A stretch of DNA of 64,000 bases from UBA9676 sp963837105. Lineage in GTDB: Bacteria > Actinomycetota > Actinomycetes > Streptosporangiales > Streptosporangiaceae. The stretch spans positions 16,860 to 80,859 of the forward strand of contig CAWIMG010000038.1 in NCBI GenBank assembly GCA_963837105.1, in the 5' to 3' direction. The first letter of the stretch is position 1. Each line of letters starts with the position of its first letter. The notes under the pieces were generated by a model. It did not search any database, was not told where the DNA came from, and saw only the letters and a list, made by a program, of their open reading frames with translations. Made by a program: the position numbers and the translations under genes. Of the stretch, positions 38,793 to 46,908 are shown piece by piece.

Positions 38793-39449
38793 CTAGTCCC
38801 CGGCGGGCTGGTACCGGGGCAGGCCCAGCTTCTCGCGGATGGCCTGCTGGATCTCGTCCTTGCCGGGCCGGGCGTCTACCGTGGCCACGTACTCCTTGCG
38901 GCGGAACAGGTCCAGCACTGGGTTGGTCTTCTCGTGGTAGTCGCGCAGCCGGACCGCGAGCGCCTCCTCAGTGTCGTCTTCCCGGGTGACCAGGGTGCCA
39001 CCACAGACGTCACAGATGCCTTCCACGGCCGGGCGGCCCGCGATCAGGTTGTAGTCCATGCCGCAGCCCGAGCACAGCCGGCGGGCGAGCACCCGGCGGC
39101 GCACCTCGGTGTCGGGCAGATCCAGCTCGATCACGCCGTCGATGTCGTAGCTCTCCAGGAAGAACTCCGCCTGCCGCCGGTTGCGCGGGAAACCGTCGAT
39201 GACGAACCCGTAGTTCCAGTCGTGCTGGCTGAGCCGCTCGGCGGTCACCGCCTCGGCCAGGTCGTCACCGACCAGTTCGCCGGCCGCCATGGTGCGCCGT
39301 ACCTGGGCTCCCAGCTTGGTGTGCTGCTGCACGTGCCAGCGGAAGATGTCGCCGACGCTGATGTGCACCAGGTCCAGGTCTGCGCAGAGCAGCGCGGCCT
39401 GGGTGCCCTTGCCGCTGCCCTGGACCCCCATGATGACGTATTTGCGCAT
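38793..39449 (-). CDS. adk: Adenylate kinase family protein (long, zinc-type lid)
   Basis: Nucleoside monophosphate kinase, 218 residues. P-loop GVQGSGKGTQAALL near residue 8, NMP-binding ISVGDIFRWHVQQ, GFVIDGFPRNRRQAEF and a LID domain with four cysteines (CSGCGMDYN and CDVCGG) that would bind zinc. Start ATG 39449. The housekeeping adk is usually beside secY and map in a ribosomal operon. This copy sits with glycerate kinase and prs instead and may be a paralogue. Divergence in the NMP-binding region (FRWH) from ordinary adk supports that reading. Confidence 0.85.
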   Translation of the reverse strand: MRKYVIMGVQGSGKGTQAALLCADLDLVHISVGDIFRWHVQQHTKLGAQVRRTMAAGELVGDDLAEAVTAERLSQHDWNYGFVIDGFPRNRRQAEFFLESYDIDGVIELDLPDTEVRRRVLARRLCSGCGMDYNLIAGRPAVEGICDVCGGTLVTREDDTEEALAVRLRDYHEKTNPVLDLFRRKEYVATVDARPGKDEIQQAIREKLGLPRYQPAGD

Positions 39450-39465
39450 GTCAGGCTGGTACCGC

Positions 39466-39924
39466 TCAGGCGTAGTAGCGGAAGACGGCCTGGGCGGCGC
39501 AGGCGGGCTTCTCGCTGCCAGCAAGCTCCACCGTGAAGTCCAGCACCGCCTGCGCGGCGTTGACCCCGGCGTCCTCGACCGCACCGATCTGGGCGGCCAG
39601 CCTGACCTTCGAGCCGACCGGGACCGGGGCGGGGAAACGGACCTTGTTCAGCCCGTAGTTGATCCCCATCCGCACGCCCCTGACCTCCAGCAGTTCGGAC
39701 AGCAGGTGCACCACCAGTGACAGGGTCAGATAGCCGTGCGCGATCGTGCCGCCGAACGGTCCCGCGGCCGCCTTCTCGGCGTCGACGTGGATCCACTGGT
39801 GGTCGCCGGTCGCGTCGGCGAAGGCGTTCACCCGGTCCTGGGTGATCTCCAGCCAGCCGGTGTGGCCAAGGTCGGTGCCGGCCAGGGCCTTGAGTTCGTC
39901 GAGCCCGTTCGCGGTGACGGTCAT
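39466..39924 (-). CDS. MaoC-like (R)-specific enoyl-CoA hydratase
   Basis: Hot-dog-fold dehydratase of 152 residues. The catalytic segment is FADATGDHQWIHVDAEKAA (Asp and His of hydratase 2 motif), followed by GPFGGTIAHGYLTLSLVVHLL and INYGLNKVRFPAPVPVGSKV. ATG 39924 has an AGGAGG site. It ends 16 nt upstream of adenylate kinase on the same strand. Probably hydrates or dehydrates acyl-CoA thioesters. The exact pathway is not shown by neighbours. Confidence 0.9.
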   Translation of the reverse strand: MTVTANGLDELKALAGTDLGHTGWLEITQDRVNAFADATGDHQWIHVDAEKAAAGPFGGTIAHGYLTLSLVVHLLSELLEVRGVRMGINYGLNKVRFPAPVPVGSKVRLAAQIGAVEDAGVNAAQAVLDFTVELAGSEKPACAAQAVFRYYA

Positions 39925-39977
39925 CGGGGTCCTCCTGTGGTGCGGTGGCGGGGCGGCTGGCGCCGCCGGGCCTGCGG

Positions 39978-40297
39978 TCAGCCGTCCAGTCCCAGGCGGC
40001 GTTCGCAGTTCCGGCGGACTTTCGGGTCGAGCGAGTCCCGCAGCAGTGGCCAGTCCTCCCGCAGCAGCCGGGCGTTGAGGAACCGGGCCATGTCGTTGCG
40101 CCGTCCCTGGGTGATCACGATGCCATACAGGCGCGGCGCAGCTGGTCGTCGGACAGGTCGAACTCACGCAGTCCCGGCCAGGCCAGGTGACGAGGCAGCA
40201 CCACGACTCCCTGAGCGGGCCCGTGCAGTTCGTCCAGGCTGGCCGGGAGCCGCTCGGCCCGGGCCGAGCGGCCGGGCAGCAAATCGGCCAACGGCAT
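39978..40297 (-). CDS. Small conserved-looking protein, frameshifted
   Basis: About 106 residues when one missing base near 40130 is restored. The first half reads MPLADLLPGRSARAERLPAS and continues to EFDLSDDQLRR. The second half, in another frame, reads LYGIVITQGRRNDMARFLNA and ends RRNCERRLGLDG. Both halves have coding composition and meet in a sensible position, so I take them as one protein. The second half looks helical and basic. Family not recognised. A GATAAT box 6 nt before ATG 40297 supports the start. Confidence 0.6.
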
Positions 40298-40303
40298 GCT
40301 CCG

Positions 40304-40309
40304 ATTATC
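40304..40309 (-). promoter_or_regulatory. Leaderless-type -10 box (GATAAT)
   Basis: Minus-strand GATAAT ends 6 nt before ATG 40297 of the small frameshifted protein. Confidence 0.4.
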
Positions 40310-40425
40310 ACCGACGCCGGTGCGGCCCGCGCCGGGCCCAGCCGATACCTGCCGGGCCCGGGCCCGCCCCTGCCGGTACCTGGCCGGGCCTGCGCCAGGC
40401 CCGCGGGATACCCGTCCGGCCCCGC

Positions 40426-40431
40426 TACACT
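40426..40431 (+). promoter_or_regulatory. Leaderless-type -10 box (TACACT)
   Basis: TACACT ends 7 nt before ATG 40439 with no ribosome site between. It supports that start codon. Confidence 0.42.
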
Positions 40432-40438
40432 CGGCCTC

Positions 40439-40885
40439 ATGTCCGGCACGCAGGCGGCCCGCCGGTGGCGGTTCCTGTACACCCCCAAGTGGCTGGGCTG
40501 GCATCTTCTGATTGCCGCCAGCGTGGTCGGCATGCTCTGGCTGGGCGACTGGCAGCTACGGCGGGCGGAGGCAGGCAACGCGCTCAGCTGGGCATACACC
40601 TTCGAATGGCCGCTCTTCGCGATCTTCGCGGTGTTCTTCTGGATCAAGACGATCCGGGACGAGGCCCACCTCGATGACGCGGACGAGGCCGCACCGGCCG
40701 CCGGGATCAGCCTTCCGGCCGGCGCCCGGCCGGCCCCAGCTTCGGCGGCCGGCGCCTCGGTGACCGGGGTGGAAGCGGCGGAGCCGGGCGAGCCGGAGGA
40801 CCCCGACCTCACCGCCTATAACGCCTATCTCGCCCGGCTCAGTAAGGAGGTAAAGGGCCATGGCCGCTGGCATGGGCTCAGGTAG
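40439..40885 (+). CDS. Two-helix membrane protein of unknown function
   Basis: A 148-residue protein. RRWRFLYTPKWLGWHLLIAA begins a first transmembrane helix continuing to GMLWLGDWQL, and a second follows at WPLFAIFAVFFWIKTI. The C-terminal half is an Ala/Pro/Glu-rich hydrophilic tail ending YNAYLARLSKEVK. The FLYTPKWLGWHLL opening recalls a small actinobacterial membrane family found next to DUF3817 genes, as here, 46 nt upstream of one. Function unknown. Confidence 0.7.
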   Translation: MSGTQAARRWRFLYTPKWLGWHLLIAASVVGMLWLGDWQLRRAEAGNALSWAYTFEWPLFAIFAVFFWIKTIRDEAHLDDADEAAPAAGISLPAGARPAPASAAGASVTGVEAAEPGEPEDPDLTAYNAYLARLSKEVKGHGRWHGLR

Positions 40886-40931
40886 CCGCTGACGGCGGCA
40901 AAGCTAACAGCGCGAGAAGGAGGTCAGGCCG

Positions 40932-41273
40932 GTGCGCCTGAATGTCATCTTGTACCGGGTGATGGCCTACATCACTGGTGTGGTGCTGATCGTCTTGTGC
41001 GTGCTGGCCATCATGCAGGCGTTCACCAACGACAGCGGGCTGGTGAACGTGGTGGGCACCATCCATGGTGGCCTGTACATCATCTACCTGCTGGTCGCGT
41101 TCCCGCTCAGCCGGCGGCTGCGACTTACCGCGGGACCAACGGTGGCGCTGCTGCTGGCCGGCACCATCCCGGTGATGACCTTCATCGTGGAGCGCTGGAT
41201 CAGCCATCGCTACATCGACCCGGCGCTGGCCGCGCTGCCCGCGCAGGCGCCGCCGGCGGCCGCCGGCGCCTGA
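40932..41273 (+). CDS. DUF3817 domain membrane protein
   Basis: A 113-residue protein with three hydrophobic helices: YRVMAYITGVVLIVLCVLAI, VVGTIHGGLYIIYLLVAFPL and VALLLAGTIPVMTFIVE. The GTIHGGLYIIYL and IPVMTFIVER segments identify DUF3817 (YdzA-like). GTG 40932 follows GGAGG. Probably cotranscribed with the two-helix protein. Function unknown, and no catalytic residues stand out besides a conserved His in the second helix. Confidence 0.88.
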   Translation: MRLNVILYRVMAYITGVVLIVLCVLAIMQAFTNDSGLVNVVGTIHGGLYIIYLLVAFPLSRRLRLTAGPTVALLLAGTIPVMTFIVERWISHRYIDPALAALPAQAPPAAAGA

Positions 41274-41335
41274 GGCGGCCGGCGGAGTTCGCCGCGCCGG
41301 CAGCGGGCGTTTCCGCACTGGTCACAGCCATGACG

Positions 41336-41341
41336 CATACT
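41336..41341 (+). promoter_or_regulatory. Possible -10 box of the glycerophosphodiesterase gene
   Basis: CATACT ends 6 nt before ATG 41348. Weaker than the TANNNT boxes elsewhere, but in the same position, and it favours ATG 41348 over 41330. Confidence 0.3.
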
Positions 41342-41347
41342 CGCAGC

Positions 41348-42211
41348 ATGCAGACCGGGTTCCTGGACCACCCAGGACCGCTGGCCTTCGCGCACCGGGG
41401 CGGCCCCGCGCATGCGCCGGAGAACTCCTGGCGCGCGTTCGAGCATGCGGTCGGGCTCGGCTACCGGTATCTGGAGACCGATGCGCAGGCAACCGCGGAT
41501 GGGGTGCTGATCGCCTTCCATGACCGCACCCTGGAGCGGGTCACCGGCCGCCCCGGCCGGGTGTCCCGGCTGCCGCTGGCCGAGATATCGGCGGCCCGGA
41601 TCGGCGGCACCGAGCCCATCCCGGTGCTGGAGGACCTGCTGGCCGCCTGGCCGGATGTGCGCTTCAACATCGATATCAAGGACGGCCCGGTGATCGCGCC
41701 GCTCGCGCAGGTTCTCCGGCGCACCAACGCCTGGGACCGGGTCTGCGTCTGCTCGTTCTCAGCCGCCCGGCTGTGGACCGCCCGGCGGGTACTTGACCGG
41801 CCGGTGTGCATGGCCGCGTCACCGCTGGGCACGGCAGTGGTCAGGTTCGGCGGGCCGCGTGGCGCCCGCGGCCCCGCCCACCGCGGCCCGCACCGCATTG
41901 AACCGGCGGTCAGCCCGGCCGCCGGCCACCGGCCGGGGGGCCCGGCCGCCGGGCAGGCCAGCCTGCTGGCGGACCGGCTGGCCCGGGCCGGGGTGCAATG
42001 TGCCCAGGTACCGGTGCGGATGGCCACCAGCGCCTTCATCGTCCGGGCACACGCACTGGGCCTGCAGGTCCACGTCTGGACCGTCAATGAGCGCCCGGTC
42101 ATGCAGAGCCTGCTCGACCACGGGGTGAACGGGATCATGACCGACGAGACGGTCGCGCTGCGGGAGGTGCTGTCCGGGCGCGGGCAGTGGCACCCGCGGG
42201 TGCCCGGCTGA
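41348..42211 (+). CDS. Glycerophosphodiester phosphodiesterase
   Basis: Hydrolyses glycerophosphodiesters to glycerol 3-phosphate and an alcohol. About 287 residues, no signal peptide, so cytoplasmic. Metal and catalytic motifs: LAFAHRGGPAHAPENS (catalytic His, Glu), LETDAQATADGVLIAFHDRTLERVT-region with LIAFHDRTLER (second His), PVLEDLLAAWPDVRFNIDIK and the C-terminal VHVWTVNE and GVNGIMTDE. A Gly/Pro/Arg-rich stretch of about 45 residues (RGPAHRGPHRIEPAVSPAAG) interrupts the barrel. I prefer ATG 41348 to 41330 because of the CATACT box. Confidence 0.9.
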   Translation: MQTGFLDHPGPLAFAHRGGPAHAPENSWRAFEHAVGLGYRYLETDAQATADGVLIAFHDRTLERVTGRPGRVSRLPLAEISAARIGGTEPIPVLEDLLAAWPDVRFNIDIKDGPVIAPLAQVLRRTNAWDRVCVCSFSAARLWTARRVLDRPVCMAASPLGTAVVRFGGPRGARGPAHRGPHRIEPAVSPAAGHRPGGPAAGQASLLADRLARAGVQCAQVPVRMATSAFIVRAHALGLQVHVWTVNERPVMQSLLDHGVNGIMTDETVALREVLSGRGQWHPRVPG

Positions 42212-42343
42212 CACCCAGCGGGCGGCTCAGGGCGGCGAAGTGTGGCCGCCCGGCCTGGGTTGGAACCGTGGCTCAGCGGGAATCTTGTCCGGGTACTCAG
42301 CGTTAACCACCTGAACGGCTGAGCGCCTGGGAGGCAATGTCAT

Positions 42344-42736
42344 ATGGCCGAACGCGCACTTCGTGGCACCCGGCTCGGGGCAACGAGCTATGAGAATGAC
42401 CGGAACACCGACCTGGCCCCACGCCAGGACATTGCTTTCGACTGCCCCAAGGGCCACCACTTTACCGTGCCGTTCGCCGCGGAAGCGGAAGTTCCCGCCA
42501 CCTGGGAATGCCGGGTTTGCGGCGCGATTGCGCTCACGGCCACTGGCGACCAGCCCAGCCCGAAGAAGGCCAAGCCACCGCGCAGTCACTGGGACATGCT
42601 GCGGGAGCGGCGGTCCATCGCGGACCTGGAGCAGGTGCTCGCCGAACGGCTTGCCCTGATCCGTGGGGAGCGCGAACTGCCCGCCGAAGCGGAGGCGAAA
42701 GAGCAGCCCCGGGCCAGGCAGCGCAAGAGCGCCTAG
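42344..42736 (+). CDS. rbpA: RNA polymerase-binding protein RbpA
   Basis: Actinobacteria-specific transcription factor that binds the RNA polymerase and the principal sigma factor, stabilising open complexes. The 130-residue protein has all landmarks: basic N-terminus MAERALRGTRLGATSYEND, the zinc/core domain FDCPKGHHFTVPFAAEAE and TWECRVCG, the basic linker PKKAKPPRSHWDMLRERRS, and the sigma-interaction helix ADLEQVLAERLALIR. ATG 42344 follows GGGAGGC. It is a reliable marker that the DNA is actinobacterial. An Ala/Glu/Arg tail of about 20 residues follows. Confidence 0.97.
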   Translation: MAERALRGTRLGATSYENDRNTDLAPRQDIAFDCPKGHHFTVPFAAEAEVPATWECRVCGAIALTATGDQPSPKKAKPPRSHWDMLRERRSIADLEQVLAERLALIRGERELPAEAEAKEQPRARQRKSA

Positions 42737-42762
42737 GGCCGCGCAGGCACCGGGCCAAGGGC

Positions 42763-43566
42763 TCAGCCGGCAGACTCCTCGCTAGGCTCAGCTGGCGGAT
42801 TCCCGCCAGGCTCAGCTTCGCGGGTGCTGGGTTTGCCACGCTGCCCGGTCAGCCCCCAGACGGCGACCCGCCAGAAGGCCTCGATCACGATTGAGCGGGA
42901 CATCTTGCTGGCACCGCGCTCCCGCTCCACGAAGGTGATCGGCACTTCGGTCACGGTCAGCCCGGCCCGCAGCGTCCGCAGCACCAGGTCGATCTGGAAG
43001 CAGTAGCCCTGGGACTCGATGTCGTCGAGCCCGATCCGCTGCAACGTGGCAGCCCGGTAGGCCCGGTAGCCGGCGGTGGCGTCCTTGACGCTGATGCGGA
43101 GCATGAGCCGGGTGTAGAGGTTGGCGCTGCGCGAGAGCAGCTCACGTGACTTGGGCCAGTTGCGCACGGTCCCGCCGGGGACCCAGCGGGAGCCGAGCAC
43201 CAGGTCGGCATCGGCCAGCGCGGCCAGCAGTGCGGGCAGCTCCTCGGGCCGGTGCGATCCGTCCGCGTCCATCTCGACGATGGCACCGTAGCCACGACCC
43301 AGCGCCCACCGGAACCCGGCGATATAGGCGGTGCCCAGCCCTGCCTTGCCGGACCGGTGCAGGACATGGAGATGGGGATCCGCGGCGGCCAGTTTGTCGG
43401 CGACTTCGCCGGTGCCGTCGGGGCTGTGGTCGTCCACCACCAGCAGGTCGGCATCCGGGACGGCGGCTCGGACGCGGCCCACGATGGACTCGATATTGTC
43501 GCGTTCGTTGTAGGTGGGCACGATGACGGCCACCGGGCCAACGGCGCTGCCGGGCGGACTGCTCAC
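42763..43566 (-). CDS. Polyprenol-phosphate mannose synthase (DPM1/Ppm1 type GT2)
   Basis: Transfers mannose from GDP-mannose to polyprenol phosphate for mannosylation in the envelope. The 267-residue GT2 enzyme has VAVIVPTYNERDNIESIVGR, LLVVDDHSPDGTGEVAD, AIVEMDADGSHRPEELP (DXD), LVLGSRWVPGGTVRNWP and CFQIDLVLRTLRAGLTVTEV plus PITFVERERGASKMS. No transmembrane domain, so like the catalytic subunit that pairs with an apolipoprotein acyltransferase in mycobacteria. Convergent with rbpA, a neighbour arrangement common in actinobacteria. Confidence 0.93.
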   Translation of the reverse strand: MSSPPGSAVGPVAVIVPTYNERDNIESIVGRVRAAVPDADLLVVDDHSPDGTGEVADKLAAADPHLHVLHRSGKAGLGTAYIAGFRWALGRGYGAIVEMDADGSHRPEELPALLAALADADLVLGSRWVPGGTVRNWPKSRELLSRSANLYTRLMLRISVKDATAGYRAYRAATLQRIGLDDIESQGYCFQIDLVLRTLRAGLTVTEVPITFVERERGASKMSRSIVIEAFWRVAVWGLTGQRGKPSTREAEPGGNPPAEPSEESAG

Positions 43567-44333
43567 TTATCCCTGCCTTCGCGCGAACCGGACCTGCCCG
43601 CCCGGCATTTCCCTGGAGGATATCGCAGGGTACTTGGTCTTCCCGGAGCGCGAGCTGGGCAGCGCCTGAATTCAGCCAGGGAAGGAGCGGCTGGCCGGAC
43701 GCCTGGCGCGGGCGAGAAGACGCCCGCGGGAGAGGGCCCGGTCATCCCTTCGGACCGGAGTCCGTCCCGCCGGCAACGGGCTCGGCTCTCCGTTGTCTAC
43801 TGGCCGCCCGGGCCCCCTCCGGGCCTTCAATCCCCGGCACGGCGGACCAGCGCCGGGGCTCCGCAGCAACTTACCGCCGATCGCCACGATGTCAACCTTT
43901 CCTGGCCGCTGGACCGGGCCGGGCGCCTGGTGCGCACAGCTGAGCAGCCGGGTTGACCCTGGTCCCAACTGTCCCAGAGCGGTACGATTGAGCATCTCCC
44001 AGTGGTGTGAGGCCGGCATGACCTTCCTGGTGTCACCCAGCGATCCGGGAGTCAGGCGGAACCTGACCGGATCACTGCCCTGGTGCCTCAGCCTGGCGGC
44101 GTGCCGCGGCGGGAGATTCGGCTGGCGGCGGGGATGACCTGCCCGTCTCCCTCGGCTGGACGTTATCGGCTGGCCCAGCTCCCGCTGTCCCGGCGCCGTT
44201 TTCCGATCCGGAATCCTGACGTCTGCCGGTCACCCCGAGATATGCCCGGCGACCGTCTGACCCGACCGCTAACGCAGCGGGCGGCCAGAGCCCGCTCGCT
44301 GCCATCCGTCATCTTCCAGCAGGAGGACGAGCA
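43567..44333. other. Long intergenic region upstream of acetyl-CoA synthetase
   Basis: The 767 bp contain no frame with coding character on either strand. The only structure I can support is a stem-loop at 44042-44073. The interval may hold promoters for both neighbours. Confidence 0.4.
44042..44073 (+). ncRNA. Bulged stem-loop in the acs leader region
   Basis: GATCCG (44042-44047) pairs with CGGATC (44068-44073), and GTCAGG (44051-44056) with CCTGAC (44062-44067), leaving a GGA bulge and a CGGAA loop. It lies about 260 nt upstream of the acetyl-CoA synthetase start. It may be a leader structure or a weak terminator. No known family matched. Confidence 0.25.
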
Positions 44334-46445
44334 ATGACAGAAAGTCAGGAAGCGCAGGTCTCCGAGGCCCAGATTGCGGTCCATTGGCGCGAGGAGGAGT
44401 ACTACCAGCCACCGGAGTCGTTCGTCGCCCAGGCTAACGCGAACGACCCCGCCATTCTTGAGCGTTTCACCGAGGACAAGTTCCCCGAGTGTTTCAAGGA
44501 ATACGCGGACCTGCTGGACTGGGACCGGACCTGGGACACCACCCTGGACACGAGCAACGCCCCGTTCTGGAAGTGGTTCGTCGGCGGCAGGCTGAATGCC
44601 TCATACAACTGTGTCGACCGGCACGCTGCCGCCAACCCCGATAAGACGGCGATCATTTTCGTGCCCGAGCTCGAGTCCGACGAGCACATGCACATCAGTT
44701 ATGCGGAGCTGCTCCGGCAGGTGAACGAGTTCGCCGCCCTGCTGCGCGACTTCGCCGGCCTCAAGTCCGGTGACCGGGTAACCCTGCACATGCCGATGGT
44801 CCCCGAGTTGCCGGTCACCATGCTCGCCTGCGCGAGGCTCGGCGTCATCCACTCGGAAGTGTTCGGCGGCTTCAGTGGCCACGCCTGCGGGACTCGCATC
44901 GCGGACTCGGGCAGCCGGGTCCTGATCACGATGGACGGCTACTATCGGGCCGGCCAGCTCACCGACCACAAGGTCAAGGCTGATGAGGCGCTTGCCGCGG
45001 CGGCCGCGGAGGGCCAGGAGGTCGACAAGGTGCTGGTATGGCGACGGCACCTGGGCCAGTACGCCTCGGCGACCCCGATGGTCGAGGGCCGCGACTTTTT
45101 CGTCGATGAGGTGCTGCCGCAGTACGCGGGGACCACCGTCGCGCCGGTGTCCATGCCGGCCGAGGCGCCGCTGTTCCTGATGTACACCAGCGGGACCACC
45201 GGCCGTCCCAAGGGGTGCCAGCACAGCACCGGCGGCTATATGGCGTATGTGGCCGGCACGTCAAAGTACTACCAGGACATCCATCCCGGCGACGTGTACT
45301 GGTGCATGGCCGACATCGGCTGGATCACCGGCCACTCCTACATCGTGTACGGGCCGCTGGCCCTCGGTACCACGACAGTGATCTATGAGGGTGTGCCCAA
45401 CTATCCCGATGGCGGCAGGCCGTGGCGGATCGCCGAAAAGCTCGGGGTGAATATCTTCCATACCTCCCCGACGGCGATCCGGATGCTGCGCAAGGTCGGC
45501 CCGGAGGAGCCGAAGAAGTACAACTACCACTTCAAGTCGATGACGACCGTGGGTGAGCCGATCGAGCCGGAGGTCTGGCGCTGGTATCACTCCGAGGTCG
45601 GCAAGGGCCAGGCGGCCATCACCGATACCTGGTGGCAGACCGAGAACGGCGGCTTCCTCGGTAGCACGCTGCCCGCACTGCAGCCGATGAAGCCGGGCAG
45701 CTGCGGGCCCGGCGTCCTCGGCATCTTCCCGGTCATCTACGACGAGGACGGCAACGAGGTGCCGAAGGGAAGCGGCAAGGCGGGCAACATCTGCATCCGC
45801 AATCCCTGGCCCGGGATCTTCCAGACGATCTGGGGCGACCCCGAGCGGTTCCTTGATACCTATTACCGGAAGTACAACACGAACCCGGAAAGCAAGGACT
45901 GGCACGACTGGCCGTACTTCGCCAATGACGGGGCGCTCCAGGCCCCCGACGGGTACTTCCGGATCCTCGGCCGGGTAGATGACGTGATCAACGTGGCCGG
46001 GCACCGGCTGGGCACCAAGGAAATTGAATCGGCCGCCCTCACCGTCCCCGAGGTTGCTGAGGCAGCCGCCGTCCCTGTCATAGACGACATCCGCGGCCGC
46101 GTCGTCGAGATCTATGTATCGCTCAAGCCGGGCTTCAGCCCGGGCAAGGAGATGGAAGACAAGGTCACCAAGGCGATCGAGGTCGAGATCGGCAAGATCG
46201 CCAGGCCGAAGAACGTGTGGATCGTCCCGGACATGCCCAAGACCCGGTCCGGGAAGATCATGCGCCGGGTGATTGCGTCCGTGTCCAACTTCGCCGATGT
46301 CGGGGATGTCACCACCCTGGCCAACCCCGAGATCGTCGATGACATCCGCCACCACGTACAGAGCGCGAAGGTGGCCAAGGGTGAGCTGCCACGCGAGCTC
46401 AGCGAGGCGGAATACGAGGAGATCGCCAAGTTCGGCGCGGAGTAG
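44334..46445 (+). CDS. acs: Acetate-CoA ligase (AMP-forming acetyl-CoA synthetase)
   Basis: Activates acetate to acetyl-CoA by way of acetyl-AMP. The 703-residue protein has WFVGGRLNASYNCVDRH, the P-loop-like MYTSGTTGRPKGCQHSTGG, VYWCMADIGWITGHSYIVYG, TDTWWQTENGG (active site), GRVDDVINVAGHRLGTKEIE and the acetylatable catalytic Lys in PKTRSGKIMRR. It is longer than most (about 650) by an N-terminal segment and a C-terminal extension of about 40 residues. ATG 44334 has a CAGGAGGAC site. Transcribed alone, ending at a clear stem-loop. Confidence 0.95.
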   Translation: MTESQEAQVSEAQIAVHWREEEYYQPPESFVAQANANDPAILERFTEDKFPECFKEYADLLDWDRTWDTTLDTSNAPFWKWFVGGRLNASYNCVDRHAAANPDKTAIIFVPELESDEHMHISYAELLRQVNEFAALLRDFAGLKSGDRVTLHMPMVPELPVTMLACARLGVIHSEVFGGFSGHACGTRIADSGSRVLITMDGYYRAGQLTDHKVKADEALAAAAAEGQEVDKVLVWRRHLGQYASATPMVEGRDFFVDEVLPQYAGTTVAPVSMPAEAPLFLMYTSGTTGRPKGCQHSTGGYMAYVAGTSKYYQDIHPGDVYWCMADIGWITGHSYIVYGPLALGTTTVIYEGVPNYPDGGRPWRIAEKLGVNIFHTSPTAIRMLRKVGPEEPKKYNYHFKSMTTVGEPIEPEVWRWYHSEVGKGQAAITDTWWQTENGGFLGSTLPALQPMKPGSCGPGVLGIFPVIYDEDGNEVPKGSGKAGNICIRNPWPGIFQTIWGDPERFLDTYYRKYNTNPESKDWHDWPYFANDGALQAPDGYFRILGRVDDVINVAGHRLGTKEIESAALTVPEVAEAAAVPVIDDIRGRVVEIYVSLKPGFSPGKEMEDKVTKAIEVEIGKIARPKNVWIVPDMPKTRSGKIMRRVIASVSNFADVGDVTTLANPEIVDDIRHHVQSAKVAKGELPRELSEAEYEEIAKFGAE

Positions 46446-46456
46446 GCCGCTTACCG

Positions 46457-46497
46457 GTGGGGGTGGCAGCTGGCTGAACGCCTGCTGCCGCCCCCAC
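46457..46497 (+). terminator. Terminator of acs
   Basis: A 14-bp stem (GTGGGGGTGGCAGC with one G-U type pair) starts 12 nt after the acs stop. The apex GGCTGAACGCC is identical to that of the terminator at 49205-49271. Confidence 0.8.
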
Positions 46498-46528
46498 TCG
46501 GTACGCAGGCCACCTGGGGTGCCGGGCT

Positions 46529-46873
46529 TCAGCTGGCCCCGACTATGTCGACCGAGATCTCCACCGACGGCGTCGTTCCCCGGTTCTCAAGCCAGTGTGT
46601 GGTGTTCCTGTCCTCGGGCCAGCCCACTCCCGGCCCGTAATCTGTAGCGACTCCATCTCGATGGTCAGTGATCGTGCCTTGCAGTATGTAGACCATGCCC
46701 GGCCTGTCGACATGGCCGTGGATCGGGCCGAAGACCCCTCCGGGCTCGATCGTCACCATTCGCATCCGCAGTTGCCGCCCTGCCATGCCCTCGATTTCAG
46801 GGCCAAGGTCAAGCGCCGCTAGCAACTCCACCGCGACACCTTTCGTCTCAGGTACCGCCTGTTCGTTTCCCAT
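46529..46873 (-). CDS. Small cupin-domain protein
   Basis: A 114-residue single-domain cupin: RMRMVTIEPGGVFGPIHGHV (cupin motif 1 with H-x-H metal ligands), RPGMVYILQGTITDH and WPEDRNTTHWLENRG (motif 2 with His). Start ATG 46873. A ligand-binding or isomerase-type role is possible. No enzyme activity can be named. It lies 36 nt downstream of the TetR gene on the same strand, so may belong to the TetR/MFS transcript. Confidence 0.85.
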   Translation of the reverse strand: MGNEQAVPETKGVAVELLAALDLGPEIEGMAGRQLRMRMVTIEPGGVFGPIHGHVDRPGMVYILQGTITDHRDGVATDYGPGVGWPEDRNTTHWLENRGTTPSVEISVDIVGAS

Positions 46874-46908
46874 CGTGGCGTGGCGTCCCTTCTGCTGGCT
46901 CGGGTTTG

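Noticed and set aside
40932..41273. Possible toxin-antitoxin pair with the preceding two-helix protein
   Set aside because: Both are typical membrane proteins and the second is clearly DUF3817.
43567..44333. Small plus-strand frame starting near 44018
   Set aside because: Short and low complexity with no ribosome site; treated as non-coding.
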